8,799 nucleotides of DNA from Syntrophaceae bacterium UBA1163 (GCA_002311635.1 DBZJ01000061.1:1-8799), one strand, 5' to 3'; counted from the first letter of the stretch, positions 1 to 7,580 are shown. Notes: generated by a model not told the origin, from the sequence alone. Numbers and translations: made by a program.

Positions 1-93
1 CAACCGCCAAAGAGACGAATAGGCTTTCTGGTGGAAGAACCGCGTGTGCCCTACAAATCCTCAAGAGGATCTAAGAAGCAAAAAAGACAATGA
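1..93 (+). CDS. Possible 3' end of an upstream gene (partial, basic tail)
   Basis: Frame 1 is open from the first base to a TGA at 91-93 and gives 30 residues rich in Lys and Arg, ending SSRGSKKQKRQ. A lysine-rich tail like this is plausible for a nucleic-acid-binding protein, but no family can be named from 30 residues. Frame 3 is also open from base 3 to a TAA at 72-74 (23 codons), so the frame is not secure. Just inside the candidate lies a short perfect inverted repeat, ATCCTC-AA-GAGGAT at 57-70, with no T-tract after it. The start lies outside the window. Confidence is low because the only evidence is an open edge frame. Confidence 0.3.
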   Translation, partial: QPPKRRIGFLVEEPRVPYKSSRGSKKQKRQ

Positions 94-140
94 GCTCTTA
101 TGGGGGAATCGCATCAAAGCAGTTTTTGGTTTGGATTTTC

Positions 141-292
141 GCTTCACGCTTTACGCTTGGATGTTTACGCTATGTTCCATGCTCTTTGCTCTGTGCTTTT
201 CTTGCAGTCACGAGTCACGAATCACGGTGTTAATGAAATGGGTTTTTGTTTTTCGGACCAAACGCCTAACGCCTCGCGCTTTACGACTCACG
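141..292. repeat. Degenerate low-complexity tandem words in the leader region
   Basis: This gene-free stretch is built from imperfect short words. GCTTCACGCTTTACGCTT-like and TTTACGC-like words run from 141 to 170, followed by ATGCTCTTTGCTCTGTGCTT at 179-198. Three head-to-tail 7-bp units occupy 206-226 (AGTCACG, AGTCACG, AATCACG). A last cluster, CGCCTAACGCCTCGCGCTTTACGACTCACGG in composition, covers 262-292. The exact word GCTTTACGC is at 148-156 and GCTTTACG at 278-285. Open frames crossing it translate into repetitive Leu/Cys/Phe-rich text and are not credible genes. Positions 94-385 otherwise contain no gene. Confidence 0.7.
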
Positions 293-385
293 GTTATGGG
301 AGAACATCTGAACAATTGAAAGGTGAGGGGAATAGTAAATAGTGTTGACACGACACCGATGCCTTTTCAGACAAGAAATTAGATT

Positions 386-2758
386 ATGATCACCGAAGCG
401 GATACCTGCCGAAAATATGTTCTTCCAAAGCTCATCGATGCTGAGTGGGATAATGAACCTCATTCCTTTACAGAGCAAAAGACCTTTACCGATGGTCGTA
501 TCGTAGTTATAGGGAAAAAGATCAAACGCCAGAAACAAAAGCGAGCTGACTATCTGCTTCGTTACACCCGCGACTTCATGATCGGTGTTATCGAAGCAAA
601 AGCCGCTTATAAGTTACCGGGTGATGGGCTTCAACAGGCTAAGGATTATTCCGAAATTCTGGGATTGAAATTTGCTTATTCTACAAATGGCCATGGCATC
701 ATTGAATTTGATTATCTCACTGGCAAGGAAAGAGAACTGGACTCATTCCCACCCCCAGCCGACCTCTGGGCACGTCTCAAATCTTCACAGAATCTGAATG
801 AAGAGACAACAAAGCGCCTCCTCACACCCTATTATACCCAAAGTCAAAAGGCCGCCCGATATTATCAAGAGATCGCAATAAACCGTGCAGTCCAGGCAAT
901 CCTCCAGGGAAAGCGTCGAATTCTTCTGACCATGGCAACAGGTTCCGGAAAGACTTTGGTTGCTTTTCAAATTTGCTGGAAGCTCTGGAGCGCATTATGG
1001 AACAAGACTGGCGAATACGGGCACCCCAAGATCCTTTATCTCGCAGATCGAAACATTCTTGTTGACGATCCCAAAGATAAAGACTTTGCTCCTTTTGACG
1101 ATGCCCGCTGGAAGATCGAGAATGGCGTGGCCAATAAAGGCCGTGAGATTTACTTCTCAACCTATCAGGCGATTGCCAAAGACGAGCGACGTCCTGGTCT
1201 ATACAGGGAGTATTCGCCTGATTTCTTCGATCTCATTATCGTGGATGAGTGCCACCGAGGAAGTGCGCGTGACGAAAGTAACTGGCGGGAGATTCTTGAA
1301 TATTTTAAGCCGGCTTATCAACTTGGTATGACCGCGACACCGCTTCGAGAGGATAATAGGGACACTTACCGGTACTTCGGGAATCCAGTTTACACCTACA
1401 GTCTTCGTCAGGGAATTGATGATGGATTCCTTGCCCCCTACCGAGTGCACCGTGTGATAACAACCTACGACGCTGCCGGATGGCGTCCCAGCAAAGGCGA
1501 TCTTGATCGCTTTGGCCGGGATATCCCGGACGAGGAATATCATACTCCAGATTTTGAACGGATTGTCGCGCTCCGTGCAAGAACTGAGGCCGTCTCTCGT
1601 CATTTAACCGAGTTTCTAAAGAAAAACGACCCATTTGCTAAGACCATTGTTTTCTGTGTGGACCAAGAGCATGCCGATGAGATGCGTCGTGCCCTGAATA
1701 ATTTAAATGCCGAGCTTGTGCAGAAGTATCCTGATTATGTCTGTCGTATCACATCCGATGAGGGACAAACTGGCCGAGGACATCTAAGCAGGTTTCAGGA
1801 ACTTGAAACAGTTTCCCCTGTAATTGTTACCACATCGAAGCTTCTAACGATCGGGGTAGATGTTCAGACCTGCAAAAATGTTGCCTTGGTTCGGGTTATT
1901 AATTCGATGACTGAATTCAAGCAGATCATAGGCCGTGGCACCCGCGTTCGAGACGATTACGACAAGTTTTTCTTTAACATCTTGGATTATACAGGCAGTG
2001 CCACTCGTCTTTTTGCGGACCCAGAATTTGATGGGGAGCCGGCACTCTTAACAGAAGAGGAGATTGATGAAAAAGGAGAATTGATCCCCAAAACCTACGA
2101 AGTCGTTGAAGGAGAGGTAGTCGTCCCCGAGCCTGAAATAGAATGGCAAGTGACGCCTACCATTCCAGATGATTCGGAGGGACAGCGGCGGAAGTATTAT
2201 TTCGATGGTGGCCATGTCGAGATCGCTGCCCATCTCGTTTATGAACTTGATACCGATGGAAGGCAACTCCGGGTTGTTAAATTCACGGACTATACCGCAG
2301 AAAAAGTCAGGACGCTTTATCCTACAGCTATTGAATTACGAAGACGCTGGGAGAATCCAGAACAGCGGTCCGAGGTTATTGCCTTACTTGAGGAAAGAGG
2401 AATCGACTTCGAGGGGTTAGCCTCTGCCACAAATCAACCTGAGGCCGATCCTTTCGACCTTTTATGTCACGTCGCCTACAATGCTCCACTGAAAACACGG
2501 CGTGAAAGGGCAGATAGGTTGAAAAAGGATAAGAAAGATTTTTTTGACCAATATGGCCCCGAAGCCAAGACGATACTTAGTGAACTCCTCGATAAATATT
2601 CTGATTATGGAACTGCCCAGTTTATCATTCCCGATGTGCTGAAGGTTCCACCAATTTCTAACCATGGTAATGTGATAGAGATTGCAGACTTGTTTGGAGG
2701 GGCGGAGAAATTGAAGGAAGCAGTTAATCAGTTGCAGACCCTGCTTTATGCTGCATGA
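386..2758 (+). CDS. hsdR: Type I restriction enzyme R subunit (EcoEI/EcoAI-like)
   Basis: This is the motor and nuclease subunit of a type I restriction enzyme. It translocates DNA using ATP and cuts unmethylated DNA far from the recognition site. The 790-aa product has an N-terminal PD-(D/E)xK nuclease domain: D55, then E70-A-K72 in VIEAKA, and a QxxxY signature at Q84-Y88. An SF2 helicase core follows, with Walker A ATGSGKT at 184-190, DECH at 287-290, TATP at 316-319 and motif VI QIIGRGTR at 513-520. The C-terminal part, ending in an ADLFGG-containing segment near 767-772, fits the EcoEI R-subunit C-terminal domain. All key residues are present, so it looks functional. The length fits the shorter, type IB-like HsdR proteins. 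ATG at 386 is the first in-frame start; no strong Shine-Dalgarno is seen. It is the first gene of a five-gene operon and its TGA overlaps the next start. Confidence 0.95.
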   Translation: MITEADTCRKYVLPKLIDAEWDNEPHSFTEQKTFTDGRIVVIGKKIKRQKQKRADYLLRYTRDFMIGVIEAKAAYKLPGDGLQQAKDYSEILGLKFAYSTNGHGIIEFDYLTGKERELDSFPPPADLWARLKSSQNLNEETTKRLLTPYYTQSQKAARYYQEIAINRAVQAILQGKRRILLTMATGSGKTLVAFQICWKLWSALWNKTGEYGHPKILYLADRNILVDDPKDKDFAPFDDARWKIENGVANKGREIYFSTYQAIAKDERRPGLYREYSPDFFDLIIVDECHRGSARDESNWREILEYFKPAYQLGMTATPLREDNRDTYRYFGNPVYTYSLRQGIDDGFLAPYRVHRVITTYDAAGWRPSKGDLDRFGRDIPDEEYHTPDFERIVALRARTEAVSRHLTEFLKKNDPFAKTIVFCVDQEHADEMRRALNNLNAELVQKYPDYVCRITSDEGQTGRGHLSRFQELETVSPVIVTTSKLLTIGVDVQTCKNVALVRVINSMTEFKQIIGRGTRVRDDYDKFFFNILDYTGSATRLFADPEFDGEPALLTEEEIDEKGELIPKTYEVVEGEVVVPEPEIEWQVTPTIPDDSEGQRRKYYFDGGHVEIAAHLVYELDTDGRQLRVVKFTDYTAEKVRTLYPTAIELRRRWENPEQRSEVIALLEERGIDFEGLASATNQPEADPFDLLCHVAYNAPLKTRRERADRLKKDKKDFFDQYGPEAKTILSELLDKYSDYGTAQFIIPDVLKVPPISNHGNVIEIADLFGGAEKLKEAVNQLQTLLYAA

Positions 2759-3360
2759 GGAGAGCCAAGCTGAAAAGCTTTTACACTAGCAAAAACCTTG
2801 TTGAGCTGTTCGGCGAAGTTAAAAACCAGCAGAAGTATGCGGCGATTAGAAGAACAGGACTGGTCACCTTGGATGCATCATTAATTAGGGTATTTGAAGA
2901 AAAGACAAAAGATGACATATTAAGTGTCTTAGTTTCAGTTCCTATTGAGGATTTGCGAAAAATTAGTAACGAGTCAGAATTTAAGACATTCTACAAGCAG
3001 CAGCTTGACCGGATTGAAAATGCAGTACTAAGAAAAAATGCAAGAAATGAAAAACTCGGTAAGGGCCTGAAATGGGGTCACTGCACCAAGATCCTTTCGA
3101 TTTTTGTTCGGGAGATTGTTTTAAGGTCACGTATCTGCTCAAATAAAGAGGTAAAGCGACTTGTCCCACTTCTCTACGTTCCTCTTGATTCCAAAGTACT
3201 GGGAAAGTTACGTGGTTGTGGGTTGTCTGAAGTTCCCAATAGAATTAAAGATCTCTCAACCGCTAAACAGTTTTGGAACTTACAGGAATTGGTAAGAAAG
3301 GCAGCCAAACAGGCAGGCACCTCTGCGATCTACCTAGACGATGTTTGGGTGGAAGGGTAG
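2755..3360 (+). CDS. Unknown 201-aa protein embedded between hsdR and hsdM
   Basis: I do not recognise this gene with certainty. It starts at the ATG of an ATGA overlap with the hsdR stop and has no obvious Shine-Dalgarno of its own, so it is probably translated by coupling to hsdR. Its TAG at 3358-3360 forms part of the TAGGAG that serves hsdM. The product is basic and apparently soluble, with no signal peptide or membrane segment. It looks mostly helical, with charged helices around 60-100, a KWGHCTKILSIFVREIV segment at 106-122, VPLDSKVLGKL at 142-152, and a C-terminus reading IYLDDVWVEG. The order GHxxK, then PLD, then a W-rich C-terminal end recalls a widespread family of small hypothetical proteins with a GHAQK...PFD pattern. 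That resemblance is from memory and weak. Position inside the operon suggests a modulator or partner of the R-M complex; this is inference. Confidence 0.85.
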   Translation: MRRAKLKSFYTSKNLVELFGEVKNQQKYAAIRRTGLVTLDASLIRVFEEKTKDDILSVLVSVPIEDLRKISNESEFKTFYKQQLDRIENAVLRKNARNEKLGKGLKWGHCTKILSIFVREIVLRSRICSNKEVKRLVPLLYVPLDSKVLGKLRGCGLSEVPNRIKDLSTAKQFWNLQELVRKAAKQAGTSAIYLDDVWVEG

Positions 3361-3363
3361 GAG
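3358..3363 (+). promoter_or_regulatory. Ribosome binding site of hsdM overlapping the upstream stop codon
   Basis: TAGGAG contains the stop codon of the unknown gene and a GGAG Shine-Dalgarno at 3360-3363. It lies 5 nt before ATG 3369. This decides the hsdM start: the longer in-frame option at 3273 lacks such a site and would add 32 residues lying entirely within the upstream gene. Confidence 0.7.
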
Positions 3364-3368
3364 CTAAA

Positions 3369-4931
3369 ATGGCTCGAAGTGTCAAATCAAAGAATGCCAT
3401 CCCTTTAACTACAGCCCAGGAATTGGGAAGCCTCATTAAGTCTTCGCGGGATATCATGCGAAAAGACAAGGGACTAAGTGGAGACTTGGATCGTCTTCCC
3501 ATGCTTACGTGGATCATGTTTCTCAAGTTCCTTGATGACTTGGAACAGATCCGTGAACATGAGGCCACTATAGCAGGAAAGAAGTTCCGCAAGGCTATTG
3601 AGCCACCTTACCGATGGCGGGATTGGGCAGCAAAAGAAGATGGAATAACTGGTAACGAACTGACTGCTTTTATTAACAACGAAGAGGCAATACGCCCCGA
3701 CGGAACAAAAGGCCCTGGTCTCTTCGCATATTTAAGGAACCTTCAAAGTTCAAACGGGGGCGACCGCCGCGATGTGATTGCCATTGTTTTTAAAGGCGTT
3801 ACAAACCGGATGATCAGTGGCTACCTACTACGCGATATCATTAATAAGATCAACGGCATCCACTTTAACTCCTCACAGGAGATTCACACTCTCAGCCATC
3901 TGTATGAATCCATGCTTAAAGAGATGCGCGATTCAGCAGGTGACTCCGGAGAATTTTACACTCCCCGCCCTGTTGTCCGTTTCATGGTTGAAGTGATCAA
4001 TCCACGCCTTGGTGAAACCATTCTTGACCCAGCCTGCGGCACCGGAGGTTTTCTTGTAGAAACTTTCAATCACCTGGAAAAGCAATGTAAGACCGTACAA
4101 GATCGCGACATTCTTCAAACAAAGAGCATCTTTGGAGGCGAAGCTAAACCTTTACCTTACCTTCTCGCCCAAATGAATCTGTTGCTTCATGGGCTTGAAT
4201 ATCCGAGGATAGATCCTCTCAACAGTTTGCGTTTTCCCCTAAGAGAAATAGGAGATAAGGACCGAGTGGATATAATACTTACGAATCCACCTTTCGGCGG
4301 TGAAGAGGAACGTGGGATTTTGGGAAACTTTCCAGATGATAAGCAAACCGCAGAAACAGCACTTCTCTTTCTCCAACTCATCATGCGCAAATTGAAAAGG
4401 CCCCCAAAGCCAGGGCGGGCTGGTGTTGTTGTCCCCAATGGGACACTCTTCGGTGATGGAGTCTGTGCCCGGATTAAAGAAGAACTTCTGAAAGAATTCA
4501 ATCTCCACACCATTGTGAGATTACCCAATGGCGTGTTTGCCCCCTACACAGGTATTGTCACAAATTTGTTATTTTTTGACCGATCCGGTCCGACGAAAGA
4601 GATCTGGTATTATGAACTTCCTTTACCCGAGGGCCGAAAACAATATACCAAGACCCAGCCTTTGCAATATGAAGAGTTTGCGGATTGTTTGGCATGGTGG
4701 GAGGCCCGAAAAGAAAACGAACAGGCATGGAAAGCTTCGGCAGAGGAAATCCTAAAATACGATGAAGGAGGGAATCTTATTTCGGCTAATCTTGACATTA
4801 AGAATCCAAACAGCAAACAAGACTTCGAACACATGCCTCCATATCAATTAGTGGGGGATATCCTTAAGAAAGAGCAAAGAATCATAGAAATTATAACCGA
4901 CATAAAGCGAGCTTTATCGGAGAGCAATTAA
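3369..4931 (+). CDS. hsdM: Type I DNA methyltransferase, M subunit (N6-adenine)
   Basis: This subunit transfers a methyl group from S-adenosylmethionine to N6 of adenine in the target chosen by HsdS; the usual complex is M2S, or R2M2S when restricting. The 520-aa product has an N-terminal HsdM helical domain (about 10-160, including LTWIMFLKFLDDLEQ). The lead-in to the methylase fold is FYTPRPVV at 196-203. The SAM-binding motif I is DPACGTGGF at 220-228 and the catalytic motif IV is NPPF at 306-309. PNGTLFG at 356-362 is also typical of the family. Nothing essential is missing. The ATG at 3369 is preferred because of the GGAG five bases upstream, and the protein then begins MARSVKSKNA. Its TAA shares one base with the hsdS start (TAATG). 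Confidence 0.96.
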   Translation: MARSVKSKNAIPLTTAQELGSLIKSSRDIMRKDKGLSGDLDRLPMLTWIMFLKFLDDLEQIREHEATIAGKKFRKAIEPPYRWRDWAAKEDGITGNELTAFINNEEAIRPDGTKGPGLFAYLRNLQSSNGGDRRDVIAIVFKGVTNRMISGYLLRDIINKINGIHFNSSQEIHTLSHLYESMLKEMRDSAGDSGEFYTPRPVVRFMVEVINPRLGETILDPACGTGGFLVETFNHLEKQCKTVQDRDILQTKSIFGGEAKPLPYLLAQMNLLLHGLEYPRIDPLNSLRFPLREIGDKDRVDIILTNPPFGGEEERGILGNFPDDKQTAETALLFLQLIMRKLKRPPKPGRAGVVVPNGTLFGDGVCARIKEELLKEFNLHTIVRLPNGVFAPYTGIVTNLLFFDRSGPTKEIWYYELPLPEGRKQYTKTQPLQYEEFADCLAWWEARKENEQAWKASAEEILKYDEGGNLISANLDIKNPNSKQDFEHMPPYQLVGDILKKEQRIIEIITDIKRALSESN

Positions 4932-6094
4932 TGAATAATTCATGGCCAAAGGTAAAGTTAGGAGAAGTGATAAATCACCGCAAAGATTTCGTGCGAATTG
5001 ATGACCTTAGTACTTACAAGCGTTGTCGCGTCCAGTTGCATGTCAAGGGTATTGTGCTCCGGGACTTGGTTGCAGGGAGTGAATTAAAGACCAAAGAGCA
5101 ACAGATTTGTCGTTCAGGTGATTTTCTTGTTGCTGAGATTGATGCAAAAGTTGGTGGATATGGAATCGTTCCTGATGAACTTGCCGGCGCTATAGTTAGT
5201 AGTCACTATTTTCTTTTTGATGTCGATCGAACCCGGCTTGATCGTAATTTTCTCGGTTACTTTATTAAAACTCCGGATTTTTTTGATCAGGTTTCTGCCA
5301 GAGGAACCACAAATTATGCTGCTATTCGTCCTTCGCATGTTCTTGAATATCAGACCCCTCTTCCTCCTTTAACTGAACAGCAGCGGATCGTGACCAAGAT
5401 TGAGAAAATGGTCACCAAAATCGAAGAAGCCCATCGCCTTTGTCATGAAACTACGCAAGAACTGCCGGCCTTATTCGCATCCGCCAGTAGAGTAGCTTTT
5501 AAACCCAAGCCCCATTGGTCAGAGGCAAGAGTGGGGGATTTCTGCGAAATGCCACAGTATGGTTATACGGAGTCCGCAACAACCGAACCTGTAGGCCCGC
5601 GCTTCTTGCGGATTACGGATATCCAGAATGGACGTGTTAACTGGGACAACGTCCCGTACTGTAGCTGCCCGAATCCTCGACCATATTTTCTCAAAGAGAA
5701 CGACATTTTATTCGCACGAACAGGCGCAACGACAGGGAAGAGCTTCCTCATACGGGATTGTCCCGAGGCCGTTTTTGCATCGTATCTTATTCGTCTCCGT
5801 GTCCGTTCCACGGTCACCCCGGAGTATTTGTACCAATACTTTCAGTCCCCTTCCTATTGGATACAAGTAATTGAAGAGAAGAAAGGAACAGGGCAGCCCA
5901 ACGTAAACGGTAAGAAGCTCGCAAATATTCGAGTGCCTATTCCACCTCTTGAAGAACAGCGGCGGATAGTGGAGTATTTGGGCGGTTTAACAGATAAGTT
6001 GGAGGTACTATCAGGATTGCAGGTTAACACCACCTCTGAACTTGAAGCCTTATTACCATCCATCCTCGACAAAGCCTTCAAAGGAGAATTGTAA
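4931..6094 (+). CDS. hsdS: Type I restriction specificity subunit, two TRDs
   Basis: HsdS reads the bipartite DNA target and holds the two HsdM subunits. The 387-aa product shows the usual duplicated plan: target recognition domain 1 (about 1-143), a central conserved helix beginning PLPPLTEQQRIV at 143-154, target recognition domain 2 (about 195-336), and a C-terminal conserved helix beginning PIPPLEEQRRIV at 336-347 and ending LDKAFKGEL. The duplicated helices form the antiparallel coiled coil that sets the spacing between half-sites. TRD2 has the family-typical NDILFARTGATTGKS run at 257-271. The sequence specificity cannot be read from this. The start overlaps the hsdM stop by one base and has CGGAGAG at 4918-4924 upstream. 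At 387 aa it is on the compact side for a two-TRD HsdS but appears complete. Confidence 0.95.
   Translation: MNNSWPKVKLGEVINHRKDFVRIDDLSTYKRCRVQLHVKGIVLRDLVAGSELKTKEQQICRSGDFLVAEIDAKVGGYGIVPDELAGAIVSSHYFLFDVDRTRLDRNFLGYFIKTPDFFDQVSARGTTNYAAIRPSHVLEYQTPLPPLTEQQRIVTKIEKMVTKIEEAHRLCHETTQELPALFASASRVAFKPKPHWSEARVGDFCEMPQYGYTESATTEPVGPRFLRITDIQNGRVNWDNVPYCSCPNPRPYFLKENDILFARTGATTGKSFLIRDCPEAVFASYLIRLRVRSTVTPEYLYQYFQSPSYWIQVIEEKKGTGQPNVNGKKLANIRVPIPPLEEQRRIVEYLGGLTDKLEVLSGLQVNTTSELEALLPSILDKAFKGEL
5357..5971 (+). repeat. Intragenic direct-repeat pair in hsdS
   Basis: The codons for the two conserved PxPPLxEQxRIV segments are similar at DNA level. Positions 5357-5392 and 5936-5971 match at 27 of 36 bases by hand alignment. 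They bracket TRD2, so homologous exchange there could swap the second recognition domain. The similarity may simply reflect conserved protein sequence. Confidence 0.5.
6081..6086 (+). promoter_or_regulatory. Ribosome binding site for the GIY-YIG gene inside the end of hsdS
   Basis: AAGGAG lies in the last codons of hsdS, 8 nt before ATG 6095. That start immediately follows the hsdS TAA. This is a strong site in a zero-gap junction and supports the start choice and translation as part of the same operon. Confidence 0.7.
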
Positions 6095-6784
6095 ATGAGT
6101 AAACGGATGCCATTAGTTAGCCAGCATTTGGAGAGTATTTCCCGTGAAGCATTGGAGAAGTATCAAGACATCGTCCGCAGATATGTTCGGCGCCGACAGG
6201 GTGTTTATGCACTCTATCGGCGAAACAAACTATACTACATAGGATTAGCAAGTAATCTTCGCTCTCGTCTCGCTCATCATCTGCGGGACCATCACCAGGC
6301 TTCTTGGGATCGATTCAGCGTTTATCTCACTATTGGCGACAGCCATTTAAAAGAGTTGGAATCTCTTATCCTCCGGGTCGTTAAGCCGAAAGGAAACAAA
6401 CAAAAGGGGAAATTTCTGAGATCAGACGATGTTCGAAGAAGATTTGCGAGAGATATCCGCTCACGTCAACGTAATGAGCTTCTTTCACTTTTGGGTAAGG
6501 AAAAGGTTTTAGATGTGGAAGAAGGAAAGTTAGCCACAGGAAGGCAACCTATTCTGGCGGATTATATCGACGGACCAATAAAATTGCAGGCCCGCTATAA
6601 AGGAAAAATTATTAAAGCCCGTGTTGGCCGTAATGGATCGATTAGGTTTAAAAGGAAAGTTTACTGGTCTCCCTCTCTCGCAGGCGCAGCAGCCTGTAAA
6701 CGAAGAACTTGTAATGGCTGGACCTTCTGGCAATACGAGCGCGCACCCGGCGACTGGGTACCGCTAAACGAACTTCGAAAATAA
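6095..6784 (+). CDS. GIY-YIG nuclease domain fused to a C-terminal RAMA-like domain
   Basis: This is probably a DNA endonuclease with a DNA- or modification-sensing tail. In the 229-aa product the GIY-YIG signature appears as GVY at 36-38 and YIG at 48-50. The candidate catalytic arginine is R56 or R58 in NLRSRL, and the candidate metal-binding glutamate is E89 in ELESLIL. A basic linker follows (about 97-150). The C-terminal part reads ARYKGKIIKARVGRNGSIRF at 166-185, then YWSPSLAGAAA at 190-200 and NGWTFWQY at 207-214. That pattern of a modified strand pair, then SPS-x-A, then NGW-x-FW, fits the RAMA (restriction adenine methylase associated) domain, which is proposed to bind modified DNA. 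The ATG directly follows the hsdS stop, so it is co-expressed with the methylase. Role in restriction of foreign or differently methylated DNA is inference. Domain calls are from motif recognition only. Confidence 0.85.
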   Translation: MSKRMPLVSQHLESISREALEKYQDIVRRYVRRRQGVYALYRRNKLYYIGLASNLRSRLAHHLRDHHQASWDRFSVYLTIGDSHLKELESLILRVVKPKGNKQKGKFLRSDDVRRRFARDIRSRQRNELLSLLGKEKVLDVEEGKLATGRQPILADYIDGPIKLQARYKGKIIKARVGRNGSIRFKRKVYWSPSLAGAAACKRRTCNGWTFWQYERAPGDWVPLNELRK

Positions 6785-6824
6785 AAACAAGGTCAGTGGA
6801 TGTGTTAAGTTGCTGTAGACATAT

Positions 6825-6830
6825 TATACT
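6825..6830 (+). promoter_or_regulatory. Candidate -10 box before the Panacea-domain gene
   Basis: TATACT at 6825-6830 matches the sigma-70 -10 consensus at five of six positions and lies 23 bp before ATG 6854, in the only sizeable gap (69 bp) between genes from 386 to 8309. No good -35 hexamer sits 16-18 bp upstream, so this is tentative. It suggests that the toxin-antitoxin-like pair has its own promoter. Confidence 0.3.
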
Positions 6831-6853
6831 AAAGGGCAAGGGTACAACATTTC

Positions 6854-7567
6854 ATGCGAATTGACCCGGGCAAGTTGATCCAATTTATCGTCTGTCAGGC
6901 CACCGAGTTCGGTGCCCCATTATCCCCAATCAGGGTTGTTAAATTCGTCTATCTTACCGACCTTTATTATGCGCGGGAAAACAAAGGGGAGACTCTGACC
7001 GGGTGGCCATGGAAATTTGTTTATTTTGGTCCTTATTGCACGGAATCCTTTTTGGCCCTAAAAAAGGCGGTGGAGGTTGGTTTAATAGAAGCGAAACCTT
7101 TTGAAAGCAAATATGATGATAAGGATCGCTTCCTGTATTCATGCCCTTCAGAGGAAGGGGCTGATTTTGAGAGTCAATTGAGTATCTATGTTTGGAGTTC
7201 GCTTAAAGGAGCTATAAAGAAGTGGGCGGATGATACCCCAGGGCTTCTTGATCATGTGTATTACGACACCGAACCGATGGAAGATGTCAAGAGGGGAGAT
7301 TCGCTTGACTTTTCAAAGGCTCGCCTTCCTATTGACCTGCCAAAGCTTGAGATGAAAAAGATTTCAAAATCCAAAACTCAAAAAGCCAAACAACTAATTT
7401 CTGCCCTGCAAGAGCAATATCGAGCGAGTTCATATAAGCTTTCCGAGGAAAAAGTCTTTCTGGCTCGCGATGGAGCCTTCAGAAAATCTCTGCCGCTTGT
7501 GGATGATGAAGACCTCGAGGAAGGGTTGAGTGGAGTTGCGAAGATAGGAAACGTGGAATCTGACTAA
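6854..7567 (+). CDS. Panacea/DUF4065 (SocA-like) domain protein, probable antitoxin
   Basis: The first 80 or so residues of this 237-aa product resemble the Panacea (DUF4065, SocA-like, GepA) domain. VVKFVYLTDLYYARENKGET at 28-47 corresponds to the family's LLYLADLYH...G run. It is followed by LTGWPWKFVYFGPY at 48-61, where the family has a TGD...YGP pattern. YYDTEPMEDVKRGDSLDF at 136-153 matches the usual C-terminal end of the domain. A charged extension (about 160-237) follows and may contact the partner. Panacea proteins are known as antitoxins that neutralise many unrelated toxins, and SocA acts as a proteolytic adaptor; which applies here is unknown. The next gene starts 13 bp after the stop and encodes a PemK/MazF-like protein, which supports an antitoxin role. 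Only a weak purine-rich site (AAGGG) precedes ATG 6854. Confidence 0.75.
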   Translation: MRIDPGKLIQFIVCQATEFGAPLSPIRVVKFVYLTDLYYARENKGETLTGWPWKFVYFGPYCTESFLALKKAVEVGLIEAKPFESKYDDKDRFLYSCPSEEGADFESQLSIYVWSSLKGAIKKWADDTPGLLDHVYYDTEPMEDVKRGDSLDFSKARLPIDLPKLEMKKISKSKTQKAKQLISALQEQYRASSYKLSEEKVFLARDGAFRKSLPLVDDEDLEEGLSGVAKIGNVESD

Positions 7568-7570
7568 GAG

Positions 7571-7575
7571 AGGGA
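7571..7575 (+). promoter_or_regulatory. Ribosome binding site that supports a TTG start
   Basis: AGGGA lies 5 nt before TTG 7581, in the 13-bp gap after the Panacea-domain gene. No ATG or GTG in that frame is available before 7704, so this site is the main reason for choosing the TTG start. Confidence 0.5.
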
Positions 7576-7580
7576 TAAAG

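Noticed and set aside
57..70. Inverted repeat ATCCTC-AA-GAGGAT as a terminator of the upstream gene
   Set aside because: The stem is short, has a 2-nt loop and no T-tract follows on either strand.
141..226. CRISPR-like array in the leader
   Set aside because: The repeats are short, degenerate and directly adjacent; there are no regular spacers and no cas genes.
44..342. Two overlapping open frames (44-319 and 100-342, + strand) in the leader
   Set aside because: They run through degenerate tandem words, translate into repetitive Leu/Cys/Phe text and have no credible RBS or family match.
345..350. Perfect TTGACA hexamer upstream of hsdR as a -35 box
   Set aside because: At 16-18 bp downstream there is only CAGACA-like sequence, with no recognisable -10. 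The hsdR promoter is therefore left unassigned.
1199..1634. Long antisense open frames within hsdR (109-134 codons)
   Set aside because: They are shadows of a well-conserved helicase domain on the opposite strand, with no family features of their own.
3273..3368. Longer in-frame start for hsdM at 3273
   Set aside because: The extra 32 residues lie inside the upstream gene, do not resemble HsdM, and the good GGAG site points to ATG 3369.
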